Shown in pieces: positions 8,920 to 16,770 of a DNA stretch of 37,182 nucleotides. The notes under the pieces are model-generated. The model was not told the DNA's origin. It did no database searches and saw only the letters and a program-made list of their open reading frames with translations. Every line of letters begins with the position of its first letter. Within the stretch, counting starts at the first letter, position 1. The DNA lies in the NCBI RefSeq assembly GCF_002150735.1, contig NZ_MUKA01000189.1, positions 1 through 37,182 on the forward strand. Direction: 5' to 3'. A program made the position numbers and the translations under genes. Origin of the DNA: Streptomyces africanus. Its GTDB lineage: Bacteria; Actinomycetota; Actinomycetes; Streptomycetales; Streptomycetaceae.

Positions 8920-10275
8920 TTATCCCTTCGAGGTGGTGTCGAGCAGCTCGACGTTGCCGTCGAACTGCCAAAGGGGGTTCGGGGCGTCCCCGGTGGGGGT
9001 ACGGACGAGGAAGTAACCGTTGACTTCCTTCGGTCCGTCGCCGTCGGCCACGAACCGCCCGTCTGAGGCGACGTCGAGCTGGTAGACGGCCGTGCCGGCT
9101 ACCGCGACGTCGGGGAGATGCCAGGTCACGACGCAACGCCAGTCGTTGCCCGCGCCCTCTTGAGCGCCCTGGCCGTCGCTCTTGGTGCACGCCGCGCCGG
9201 CCCGCAGCCGCGCCTCGGTGACGGCGGGGCGGTGCAACTGCCGGGTCTGCAGGCGGTAGAGGTGCGCGAAGGCCGTGGCCACCGACCGCTCGACCTTGTC
9301 CTGCCGGATGCCCGAGCCCAGGGACGGGGTCGCCACGGCGATCACCGCGACGGTGAGGGCGGTCAGTGCGGCCAGGGGCAGCAGGCCGAGCGTGAACGCG
9401 CGGCGCCCGGCACCGTCGTAGGCCGGGTTGGTGAAGTCCCGCCGCAGGAACAGCAGACAGGCCAGCGTCGTCGCCAGCACGGCCCACACCAGGCTGACCA
9501 CGATGCCGGTCAGGAGCGGGCCGACCTGCGCCGGGCTGGTGAACAGACCGTTCCAGGAGGTGAAGGCGTAGCCGGGAAGGGCCAGGCGCACGGCGACGGG
9601 CAACGGCAGCAGCTGGGCGACCTGCATCGCGAGCGCGACGAGCGCGGGCAGCAACAGCCCCATCGGGGACCGCCCCAGCGCGACCGACCCGAGCAGTCCG
9701 ATCGCGGCGAGGGCCAGGGTCGGTGCGAGGACGCAGGCCCAGGCGAGCACCACCCTGCCGGCGGCGTCCCCGGGCGCCAGCAGCCGGCCGTCGAGGCCGA
9801 CCAGCGGCTGGTTGCCGACCGCCACGACCCCGCCGACCACGCTGGAACAGGCCAGCCCCGCCACGAGCAGCAAGATGACGGTGAGGCCGGCCAGTGCCTT
9901 CGCCGCGAAGATCCGTCCGGGTGAACGGACCGCCACGAGCAGATGGCGCCAGGTGCCGAGCCGGTCCTCGGAGGCGAACACGTCACCCGCGACCACCGAG
10001 GTCAGCAGCGGGAGCGCCCAGGTGCCCGCGAAACCGAGCATCACCAGCGGCCCGGCCCACCCCGTGGCGTGCATCCAGCGACCGAAGAGGGTGTCGGAGG
10101 GGAGCGTGCTCTGCAGACTCACCCCGGCGACGAAGAACGCCGGAGCGATCCAGCAGGCCGGCACCAGCAAGCGGATCCGCCACTGCGACACCAGCTTGAC
10201 CAGCTCGAAGCGGTAGCCACGGGGAACCGGGACCGGGCGGGCCCTGACAGCGTTGTGGGCGATGGTCGCGGTCAT
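8920..10275 (-). CDS. ABC-2 type transporter permease with C-terminal extracytoplasmic domain
   Basis: The protein has 451 residues. Its ATG overlaps the TGA of the ATPase gene (ATGA, 10272-10275). Six or more hydrophobic segments occupy residues 30-325, with the motif GDVFASEDRLGTWRHLL and a cytoplasmic loop typical of ABC-2 permeases. A seventh hydrophobic segment (about 293-318) is followed by about 130 hydrophilic residues. That tail has a Cys pair (AACTKS, WRCVV) and a beta-rich pattern and should lie outside the membrane. Its final codons are followed after 4 nt by the phosphoesterase start. It pairs with the adjacent ATPase as an exporter or membrane-remodelling complex. The substrate is unknown. 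Confidence 0.83.
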   Translation of the reverse strand: MTATIAHNAVRARPVPVPRGYRFELVKLVSQWRIRLLVPACWIAPAFFVAGVSLQSTLPSDTLFGRWMHATGWAGPLVMLGFAGTWALPLLTSVVAGDVFASEDRLGTWRHLLVAVRSPGRIFAAKALAGLTVILLLVAGLACSSVVGGVVAVGNQPLVGLDGRLLAPGDAAGRVVLAWACVLAPTLALAAIGLLGSVALGRSPMGLLLPALVALAMQVAQLLPLPVAVRLALPGYAFTSWNGLFTSPAQVGPLLTGIVVSLVWAVLATTLACLLFLRRDFTNPAYDGAGRRAFTLGLLPLAALTALTVAVIAVATPSLGSGIRQDKVERSVATAFAHLYRLQTRQLHRPAVTEARLRAGAACTKSDGQGAQEGAGNDWRCVVTWHLPDVAVAGTAVYQLDVASDGRFVADGDGPKEVNGYFLVRTPTGDAPNPLWQFDGNVELLDTTSKG

Positions 10276-11213
10276 CGGCCGGCCTCCTGCCGCTCGGTGA
10301 GGGCGAGGAACGCGGCTTCGAGCGGCGACACCAGGGGTGCGAGTTCGCGCACCGCGACACCCGCGTGCACGAGCCCCGCCACCAGTTCGTCGAGGGCGGG
10401 CACCGGCGCGCGTACGACGAGCACCTCGGGGTCGTGCCGGGTCCCGGCGTCGTCGACGACGCTGATTCCGGCCGTGTCGACAGCCAGCCGGCGGGCAGCG
10501 TCAGGGTCGGAGGTCCGCAGCCGGTAGTCGAGTTCACGGCTCTCGGCGGCGAGCTTGCTCAGCGGGCCGGAGAAAACGACCCGTCCGGTGGCGAGGATGG
10601 TGACCTCGGAGCACAGTGCCTCGAGGTCGTCCATGCGGTGGCTCGAGAGCACGACGGCGGTTCCGTCCGATGCGAGCCGCGCGAGGACACCGTGTACGTG
10701 TTTCTTGCCGACCGGGTCGAGGCCGTTGGCAGGTTCGTCGAGCACGAGAAGCCGGGGCTCGGTGAGCAGGGCGGCGGCGAGCCCCAGCCGCTGGCGCATG
10801 CCGAGGGAGAAGCTGCGGACCCGGTCGTCGGCGACATCGGTGAGCCCGACCTGGTCGAGCGCGTCGCCGACTCCCGCTGTCCGCGCGTCGCGCCCGCGGA
10901 GAGCGGCCAGCGCTGCGAGGTTCTGCCGGGCGGTGAGCGAGGGGTAGAGACCGGGACCGTCCACGAAGCCGGCGACACCGTCGGGAGCGGCGAGCGCCCG
11001 GCCGGCCGGCGTTCCCAGGATCTCGAGCCGGCCGCTGTCCGCGACGGCCAGGCCCAGCAGGAGACCGAGCAGTGTCGTCTTACCGGCGCCGTTCGGTCCG
11101 GCCAAGCCGTGGATCTGCCCCTGCGCCACATCCAGATCGACGCCGTCGAGCGCGACGACATCCCCGAACCCCTTGGTGATCCCACGCGCCCGGACGGCGA
11201 GGAGTGTGTCCAT
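10272..11213 (-). CDS. ABC transporter ATP-binding protein
   Basis: The protein has 313 residues. The ATG at 11213 has a strong upstream gaaggaagg. All nucleotide-binding motifs are present: Walker A GPNGAGKTT (39-47), signature SFSLGMRQRL, Walker B LLVLDEPANGLDP, and the switch His in SSHRMDDLEAL. The C-terminal about 90 residues are the small extra domain common in ABC-2/CcmA-type exporters. It is the first gene of a three-gene coupled operon with the permease and the YncE/phosphoesterase. The substrate cannot be inferred from the ATPase. Confidence 0.88.
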   Translation of the reverse strand: MDTLLAVRARGITKGFGDVVALDGVDLDVAQGQIHGLAGPNGAGKTTLLGLLLGLAVADSGRLEILGTPAGRALAAPDGVAGFVDGPGLYPSLTARQNLAALAALRGRDARTAGVGDALDQVGLTDVADDRVRSFSLGMRQRLGLAAALLTEPRLLVLDEPANGLDPVGKKHVHGVLARLASDGTAVVLSSHRMDDLEALCSEVTILATGRVVFSGPLSKLAAESRELDYRLRTSDPDAARRLAVDTAGISVVDDAGTRHDPEVLVVRAPVPALDELVAGLVHAGVAVRELAPLVSPLEAAFLALTERQEAGR

Positions 11214-11231
11214 GAGTGCCTTCCTTCAAAG

Positions 11232-11249
11232 CCCTCAGGGACCTTAGGG
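11232..11249. promoter_or_regulatory. Imperfect palindrome upstream of ABC operon
   Basis: ccctcagg-ga-ccttaggg has 8-bp arms with one mismatch and a 2-bp centre. It lies 19 bp before the ATPase start codon, where a repressor could block transcription or translation. No known consensus was recognised. Confidence 0.4.
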
Positions 11250-11346
11250 ACGACACACAGGCAGACGCGGACGGGGGACTGAACGGGCACGGAACGGGTC
11301 GTCAAGTCATCGGCAAGTATTGGTCATGAACGGCCGATATCGAGCG

Positions 11347-11381
11347 CTGGCCCGTCACCACGGGGAAAGGTGACGGGCCAG
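11347..11381 (-). terminator. Strong hairpin after glxA
   Basis: A 13-bp perfect stem (11347-11359 with 11369-11381) has a 9-nt loop and begins 18 nt past the glxA stop. There is no T-tract, as is usual for Streptomyces terminators. It separates the cslA-glxA unit from the co-directional ABC operon. Confidence 0.85.
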
Positions 11382-11399
11382 GCGGTTTCACGGTGCCGG

Positions 11400-13340
11400 C
11401 TACGGCACCTTGACCCACTGCGCCTTGCTCGGGGTGCCCCGGTCGTCCGTCACGAACAGCATGTACCAGCCCGCCTGGACCAGGTTGCGGTTCTCCGGCA
11501 CGGTCACCGTCAGCTTGTCGCCGGACGCCTTGAAGTCCAGCGCGATCGACCGCTGGTCGACGTCCGTGACATGCGTGGAGGCGCTCGGGCGGATCAGCCG
11601 GACCTTCTTGATCCTGGACGCGTCCGACGAGGTGAACGTGCCCGTCTCGCCGCGCTCGATGGTCTGCGGCCCGCCCGACAGCGAGGGCTGGTCCCCGTCG
11701 CCGTACAGGTACGGCGGTGTGTAGATCTCGATGCGCTGCTCGAACACGCCCGGCTTGGTGTTGGCCTTGTCGGCGTACAGCGAGTCCGAGCCGAAGAACA
11801 TCACGCGACCGTCGGGCAGCAGGATCGACCCGGAGTGGTAGTTGCGGCCCACCAGCGGGTCGGCGACCCGCCGGAGCTCGTTCTTCTCCGTGTCGTAGAG
11901 CCGTGCCTGAAGGATGTTGGAGTCGCCGCGCCCGCGGTAGTCCTCCGAACCGCCGGAGATCAGCACGCTGTCGTCGGGCAGGACCGAGGCCTGCGGGTAG
12001 CGCGTGCCCTTCTCCAGGGACGGGCCGTCCACGAAGCGCGGGTTGCCGGCCTTCAGGTCGACGATCCGGGTCTTCTCGCTGGACTCCTTGGACTCGCCGA
12101 CGCCACCGCCGCCGATCACCATGTACTTCTCGTCCTGCGCGGGCGGCAGCAGCACCGTGCCCGACGTCTCCATCAGCGTGGGGTCGCTCAGGCCGGGGAT
12201 CTTCGTGAACTTGTTGGTGTCCACGTCCCACACGCCCGGGTCACGGCCCACGTTGTCCGGCCCGTAGCCCGCGTTGGAACCCGAGTAGAAGACCTTGCCG
12301 TTCTGCATGAGGAACAGCGCCGGGTAGGTCGGGAACTGCCGGATCTTGCCCGTGTAGCTCCACTTCCTGGTCTTCGGGTCGAAGACCTCGTTCTTGCCGG
12401 GGACGAGCTGGCCGATGTCGTCGAGGCCGGAGACGCTGAGGATCTTCCCGTTGCTCAGGGTGGTGAGCGTCGGGTACCAGCGGGCCTCCTTCATCGGGTC
12501 GACCTTGATGTACTTCTCGGCCACGGGGTCGAACTCGAAGGCGTCCCGGATCCCCTGGAAGTCCTTCTTGTCGAGGGCGAGTTTCTGCGCGATGCCGTAG
12601 GTGTTCTTGGCGTCGGCGCCCTTGAGGCCCTGCACGCGGTAGTTGTCCTGCGTGCCCGTCTCGTACTTCCGGCCCCGCTTCTGGGCCTCGACGTAGATCC
12701 GGCCGAGGCCGGGGTCGTTGCGCAGGAACCTGCCGGTCGCCTTGTCGAAGACCTTCTTCGCGCGCGGCACGAGCACCGGGTCCTTCGAGACGAAGGTCTT
12801 GCCGTTCTGCTTGCCTGTGAACTTCGTGCCCGCGGGCAGCGTGATCGGCTTGTCCGGGTTCTCGTTGTGGACGATCATCAGGCCGCCGGCCTTGGTGACG
12901 TCACCCTTGAGCTTCTCGTACCGCTTGGTACCGCCCGCGATGAGCAGGTTGCCGTTGGCGAGCTGGGTGTGGCCCGTGCAGAACAGGTCGCTGGGCGTCG
13001 GGACCTTCTTGATGGTGCCCTTGACCGGGTCCCAGATCCGGGTGTCGAACTTCTTCGCGTCGAAGTTGTCCTGGTTGTTGCCCGACCCCGCGACGAGCAG
13101 CACCTTGCCGGTGCGCAGCAGCGCCGCGTGGATCGTGTTCTGCCGGTACTCCTCGGGAAACTCGATGATCTCCCACTTGCCGTTCGCGGCCTTGTACTCC
13201 GGCTTGTTGATTGTGTACTGGTGGTATTTCTCGGTGCTGAAGCGGTAGAGCCACGGCCCGTTCATCCCGGCCAGCGCGAGTACCACCGCCGTGCCGATCG
13301 CGAGTCGACGGGCCCGGCGGCGGCCTGCACGGTCGTTCAT
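11400..13340 (-). CDS. glxA: GlxA, copper-radical (galactose-oxidase-like) oxidase
   Basis: The protein has 646 residues, the length expected for GlxA. A short N-terminal TM/signal anchor (RRARRLAIGTAVVLALAG) is followed by a kelch-type propeller and a C-terminal beta domain. The radical-copper site is readable: Cys121 in LFCTGHT, and Trp288-Tyr289 in ARWYPTLTTL, which match the Cys-Tyr cross-link and stacking Trp of this family by my count. A Tyr-containing GTRYPQASVLPD segment follows, with His in NYHSGSILLPDGR and a C-terminal His in STHVTDVDQR. In S. lividans GlxA works with CslA to make and modify a beta-glucan at hyphal tips and is needed for aerial development. The ATG overlaps the cslA stop (ATGA, 13337-13340), so the two are translated together. 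A strong hairpin follows the gene. Confidence 0.95.
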   Translation of the reverse strand: MNDRAGRRRARRLAIGTAVVLALAGMNGPWLYRFSTEKYHQYTINKPEYKAANGKWEIIEFPEEYRQNTIHAALLRTGKVLLVAGSGNNQDNFDAKKFDTRIWDPVKGTIKKVPTPSDLFCTGHTQLANGNLLIAGGTKRYEKLKGDVTKAGGLMIVHNENPDKPITLPAGTKFTGKQNGKTFVSKDPVLVPRAKKVFDKATGRFLRNDPGLGRIYVEAQKRGRKYETGTQDNYRVQGLKGADAKNTYGIAQKLALDKKDFQGIRDAFEFDPVAEKYIKVDPMKEARWYPTLTTLSNGKILSVSGLDDIGQLVPGKNEVFDPKTRKWSYTGKIRQFPTYPALFLMQNGKVFYSGSNAGYGPDNVGRDPGVWDVDTNKFTKIPGLSDPTLMETSGTVLLPPAQDEKYMVIGGGGVGESKESSEKTRIVDLKAGNPRFVDGPSLEKGTRYPQASVLPDDSVLISGGSEDYRGRGDSNILQARLYDTEKNELRRVADPLVGRNYHSGSILLPDGRVMFFGSDSLYADKANTKPGVFEQRIEIYTPPYLYGDGDQPSLSGGPQTIERGETGTFTSSDASRIKKVRLIRPSASTHVTDVDQRSIALDFKASGDKLTVTVPENRNLVQAGWYMLFVTDDRGTPSKAQWVKVP

Positions 13341-15343
13341 TCGTTACGTCCCCCAAGTCCACCAAGGGCGATCTGCATGGTCTGGTCGGTCCCCCCGACC
13401 TCCCCGTTTGCGCCAGGGGTGGCGGCCCAACCGGGCTTGTGCTGCGGGGGATGCGCCGCCGACGGCTGCTGCGGGATGGGCAGCGGCCGCGTCCGGTGCG
13501 GCCCCGCAGGGTCCTGGGGCTGCTCCACGGCGGGAGCGGCGGGCTTCTTGGCGTCCTGCCGCAGCTGCCAGCGCCAGGCGAAGACCGGCGAGGCGGTGAT
13601 CAGCAGCGCGAACGTCGCCCAGATGATCATCGCGGGGTGCGAGTGGCCGAAGACGAAGCCGGCCGTGATCGACGCGCCGAAGATCGCGACGAAGTACCAG
13701 TGGTAGCGGAACGTCCCGAACCAGCGGTCCGGGCTCGCCGAGTCGCCCTTGGGCGTGACCACGAACTTGCTCTTGCGCCGCAGCACGGAGTCGATCAGCG
13801 CCTTCGCGTACAGCGGCGCCGACAGCGCGGACATCACCATGCCGGCCACACCGCCGGAGCCCTCCGGCTCGTGCGGCGAGACGTTGTGCCGGCGGTTCCA
13901 GACGTACAGACCGATCTGGAGCGCGGAGGCGTTGCCGTAGAGCATCAGCCAGACCGCCGGGTCGATGTTCACACCCGAGGCGCCCATGCCGAGGAACAGC
14001 GCGCAACTGAGCGCCGCGAGGATCCAGTTCAGGGCCGACATCGGGTAGAAGATGATCATCATCGTGTAGTTGAAGAGCTTGCTCGGCGGCAGCGAGTACC
14101 AGCCCTTCCAGTACTGCTTGAGGATCGTCTCGTACGTCCCTCGCGACCAGCGCATCTGCTGGGTGAAGAAGTCCGTCCAGGCGCTCGGGCCCTCACCGAC
14201 CGCGAGCACGTCCGGCGTGTACACCGAGCGCCACTTGTTGCCCGTCGCCGGGTTCTTGTGGCGGTGCATCTCGAAGCCGGTCGCCATGTCCTCGGTGATC
14301 GAGTCGTACAGACCGCCGATCTGCTTCAGCGCCTTGATGCGCACGGCGTTGGAGGTGCCGACGAACATCGGGGAGCCGTAGCGGTTGCCCGCGCGCTGGA
14401 TCAGCGCGTGGAACAGGAACTGCTGCGACTCGGCGGCCTTGGTGATGGGGTTGTCGTAGTTGCCGTACACCTGCGGGCCGATGACGAAGCCGACGTCCGG
14501 GTCGCGGAAGAAGCCGAGCATCCGCTCCAGGTAGTTGGGCAGCGGCACGTGGTCGGTGTCGACCGAGGCGAAGAAGTCGTAGTCGTCGCCGTGCGCTTCG
14601 AGCCAGGCGTTGTAGTTGCCGTGCTTGGTCTTGGCGCGGTGCGGGCCCTTGGCCTGGTTCCACTTGGCGACGCCCTTGCGGGAGAAGTGGTGCACGCCGA
14701 GGCGCTCGCAGACCGCCTTCACCTCGGGGTCGTCGCCCTCGTCGAGCAGCCACACGTGCATCAGGCCCCGGTGGCGGATCCTGACCGCCGCCTCCAGGGT
14801 CTTCGTCACCATCTCCAGCGGTTCCTTGCCGGGCACGAAGGAGGTGAGGAAGGCCACTCTGGTGCCGGTCTCGGGCACCACCGGGATCGGGTCGCGGGCG
14901 ACCAGGGTGGCGTGCGCGTTCGACACCACGTTCATGCAGCGGAACAGCTCGATCAGACCGATCGAGACCAGCATCACGATGTCGAGCGCGGGCAGCCAGT
15001 CGAAGGCCGGGTAGTCGCGCTCGGTCCAGTGCTCGGGCTGGAGCAGCCACACCAGCAGCACCACGGACAGCACCGGGGCCGCGGCCAGCATCAGCGCGAC
15101 TCTCATCCGGTGCGGTTCCTGCGATATCAGCGACCGGTACTGCACCTTGTACGGCTTGGTCGGATCAGGCTGGGTGAGGGGACCCGCGAGCCGGCTGTAG
15201 TGCTCGTAGTCGTATCTCGGCAGCGTCTTCTTGATCCGCCGGAACGTCCCCGTGGTGCTCATCCGATGCGCCGGAACCCTGAGCTGGGTGGTCTGGGACG
15301 GGTCGTGGTCCTGCTGTCGGGCGCCCGTCGGCCTCGACGTCAT
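13337..15343 (-). CDS. cslA: CslA, cellulose-synthase-like glycosyltransferase family 2
   Basis: The protein has 668 residues; the ATG at 15343 follows a run of G residues (rc 15352-15357). Two N-terminal TM segments (82-101, 118-135) precede the GT2 domain. Its motifs are Asp201 in LLDEGDD, the DxD Asp262/Asp264 in SVDTDH, TED (350-352), and QQMRW (395-399, the processive QxxRW). Multiple C-terminal TM segments form the channel, followed by a Pro-rich cytoplasmic tail (about 620-668). It polymerises a beta-linked glucan at hyphal tips, with GlxA as the co-translated partner. A later Met (residue 28, MSTTGTF) is a possible alternative start. The gene follows the GntR gene on the same strand, 325 bp downstream. 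Confidence 0.95.
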   Translation of the reverse strand: MTSRPTGARQQDHDPSQTTQLRVPAHRMSTTGTFRRIKKTLPRYDYEHYSRLAGPLTQPDPTKPYKVQYRSLISQEPHRMRVALMLAAAPVLSVVLLVWLLQPEHWTERDYPAFDWLPALDIVMLVSIGLIELFRCMNVVSNAHATLVARDPIPVVPETGTRVAFLTSFVPGKEPLEMVTKTLEAAVRIRHRGLMHVWLLDEGDDPEVKAVCERLGVHHFSRKGVAKWNQAKGPHRAKTKHGNYNAWLEAHGDDYDFFASVDTDHVPLPNYLERMLGFFRDPDVGFVIGPQVYGNYDNPITKAAESQQFLFHALIQRAGNRYGSPMFVGTSNAVRIKALKQIGGLYDSITEDMATGFEMHRHKNPATGNKWRSVYTPDVLAVGEGPSAWTDFFTQQMRWSRGTYETILKQYWKGWYSLPPSKLFNYTMMIIFYPMSALNWILAALSCALFLGMGASGVNIDPAVWLMLYGNASALQIGLYVWNRRHNVSPHEPEGSGGVAGMVMSALSAPLYAKALIDSVLRRKSKFVVTPKGDSASPDRWFGTFRYHWYFVAIFGASITAGFVFGHSHPAMIIWATFALLITASPVFAWRWQLRQDAKKPAAPAVEQPQDPAGPHRTRPLPIPQQPSAAHPPQHKPGWAATPGANGEVGGTDQTMQIALGGLGGRNE

Positions 15344-15357
15344 GAGTCATTCCCCCC

Positions 15358-15376
15358 ACACGCGGACACCGCGTGT
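15358..15376. promoter_or_regulatory. Palindrome/hairpin beside the cslA ribosome-binding site
   Basis: acacgcgg-aca-ccgcgtgt has perfect 8-bp arms and a 3-nt loop. It directly abuts the G-run that serves as Shine-Dalgarno for cslA. It could be an operator or an mRNA hairpin affecting initiation. Confidence 0.5.
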
Positions 15377-15668
15377 TTCGTCGCTTCCTTCCGTCTGCGG
15401 CAGGTCCCCCTCGACCTCCACAGACGTATCAGTGGTGGGTCGCTGTCACCACGTCATCCACACCTTATAGACACGGCAACGCGACCTTCCGGTTGCATGA
15501 TGCCCCCCTCGGCATCGCCTCATGAACGGGGCCCCTACCCCCGCCCGGCCCGCAACCGGCTGCGAATCCCCCCAACTGCCGCGAATCCGCGGCATCTTGA
15601 AAAACCAGATAACCAGGGTTCTACGGCGTTCATCATGATCGCAAGATGCGAAACGCGGTGTTTACCGG
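15377..15668. other. Non-coding gap between GntR gene and cslA
   Basis: I see no gene here. It is relatively AT-rich for this genome at 15590-15680 and presumably carries the cslA promoter (a TATAAG-like element on the minus strand near 15470). A 7-bp hairpin with a 4-nt loop (15577-15594, tgccgcg-aatc-cgcggca) lies 75 bp after the GntR stop and may terminate that gene. Confidence 0.45.
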
Positions 15669-16382
15669 TCATACGCGTTCATTGTGGTGGGTGTGGGGAC
15701 CATGTGGAGCGGTTGTGGACAAGCGGGCGCGGATGTTCCCGAAGTGCTCTCTTATGGCCTTCTCCGCTCGCATCGAGTCGCCGGACCGGACCGCGTCGAG
15801 GATCTCCCGGTGCTGCCGGCAGGTCACCTTCGGGTCCTGCGGCTCGCCCCCGAGGTCGGTGCGGACCCGGTGGAAGGCGTCCCAGAACGCCTCCAGGACC
15901 TCACTCAGCAGCACGTTGTCCAGCCCCCGGTAGAGGGTGGCGTGGAAGGCCCGGTCGGTCTCGGCGAGCCCGGCCCCGCGCGCGGCCTGCTCTTCCATAC
16001 GGCCGACGAGCCCGTCCAGTTCAACGAGGTCCGCTTCCGGTATCCGCCCCGCGAGCCGGGAGACCAGCCCGGTCTCCACCGCCTCCCGCAGTTCCAGCAG
16101 CTGGAGCAGCGAGTCCTCGCCCCGGTAGTGCCCGGCGACCGTGCGGAAGGCGAGGCCCTCGATCATCGGGGCTAGGGACATCGGGCCGACGTAGGTGCCG
16201 AAGCCGTGCCGGATCTCCACGATGCCCATGGCCTGGAGTGCCTTCAGCGCCTCCCGTACCGAGTTCCGGCTCGCGCCGAGGTACTCCATCAGCTCGGGCT
16301 CGGTCGGCAGCGGTGCCCCGGAGGCCAGCCGGCGGTCGATGATGAGCTTCTTGATCCGCTCCTGGAGATCACGCGCTGCCAT
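15669..16382 (-). CDS. FadR-subfamily GntR transcriptional regulator
   Basis: The protein has 237 residues from the ATG at 16382, preferred over a TTG 21 bp upstream because family members begin close to ARDLQERIKKLI. An N-terminal winged helix (SGAPLPTEPELMEYLGASRNSVREALKAL, then GFGTYV) binds DNA. The C-terminal FCD domain keeps the acidic/His metal-ligand pattern (DRAFHATLY, CRQHREIL, IREHFGNI), so it probably senses a small carboxylate or sugar acid. It lies directly upstream of cslA-glxA on the same strand, making it a candidate regulator of them. No operator was identified with confidence. Confidence 0.88.
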   Translation of the reverse strand: MAARDLQERIKKLIIDRRLASGAPLPTEPELMEYLGASRNSVREALKALQAMGIVEIRHGFGTYVGPMSLAPMIEGLAFRTVAGHYRGEDSLLQLLELREAVETGLVSRLAGRIPEADLVELDGLVGRMEEQAARGAGLAETDRAFHATLYRGLDNVLLSEVLEAFWDAFHRVRTDLGGEPQDPKVTCRQHREILDAVRSGDSMRAEKAIREHFGNIRARLSTTAPHGPHTHHNERV

Positions 16383-16460
16383 GGCGAGAGGGTATCCGGC
16401 CAATCGTGCGGGGGGCCGGGTTCCGGCCAGAGTGCACCAGGGCTGCGAACGGGCATGCGA

Positions 16461-16488
16461 AAAGCCCCCCGCTGTCGCGAGGGGCTTT
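16461..16488 (-). terminator. Intrinsic terminator of tRNA-Lys
   Basis: An 8-bp stem (aaagcccc / ggggcttt) with a 12-nt loop lies 9 bp past the tRNA 3' end. On the minus strand it is followed by a short T run. Confidence 0.75.
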
Positions 16489-16496
16489 GCCGTCTG

Positions 16497-16570
16497 TGCG
16501 CCGCCAGGGACTCGAACCCCGGACCCGCTGATTAAGAGTCAGCTGCTCTAACCAACTGAGCTAGCGGCGC
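16497..16570 (-). tRNA. tRNA-Lys (CTT), copy 1
   Basis: A 74-nt cloverleaf on the minus strand. Its acceptor arm is GCGCCGC/GCGGCGC with discriminator A; the D-arm is GCTCAGTTGGTTAGAGC, the anticodon loop CTCTTAA (anticodon CTT) and the T-arm GGTTCGAGTCC. CCA is not encoded. It is identical to the copy at 23457-23530. An actcta at 16585-16590 (TAGAGT on the minus strand) may be its -10 element. Confidence 0.97.
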
Positions 16571-16770
16571 GCGCTGACGACGTAACTCTACAGGACGCCG
16601 GGCAGTGCTCCCGACCACCTGCTCCCGCCCCGAGAGGGGCCCCATGGGGCGCCGGCGTACATCATTCGGACCGTCAGCATGCGCGTGCGGATGACAGTTG
16701 AGAAACTGGCGACGCGCGCCCGGACGGTTACAGGCGCGGCCTTTTCCGTCGGAAGTGTGAGGGGTGTCGC

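Noticed and set aside
6120..9023. Long open frame on the plus strand opposite the phosphoesterase
   Set aside because: Same antisense shadow effect. It is Val/Arg/Gly-rich with no recognisable domain and no plausible ribosome-binding site.
13439..16342. Long plus-strand frame across cslA and the GntR gene
   Set aside because: It spans two well-supported minus-strand genes and a non-coding gap, and its translation is compositionally biased.
16600..16770. ydaO (c-di-AMP) riboswitch before the NlpC/P60-like gene
   Set aside because: Such riboswitches precede some Streptomyces wall hydrolase genes, but I could not find the conserved ydaO core elements in this 170-bp stretch.
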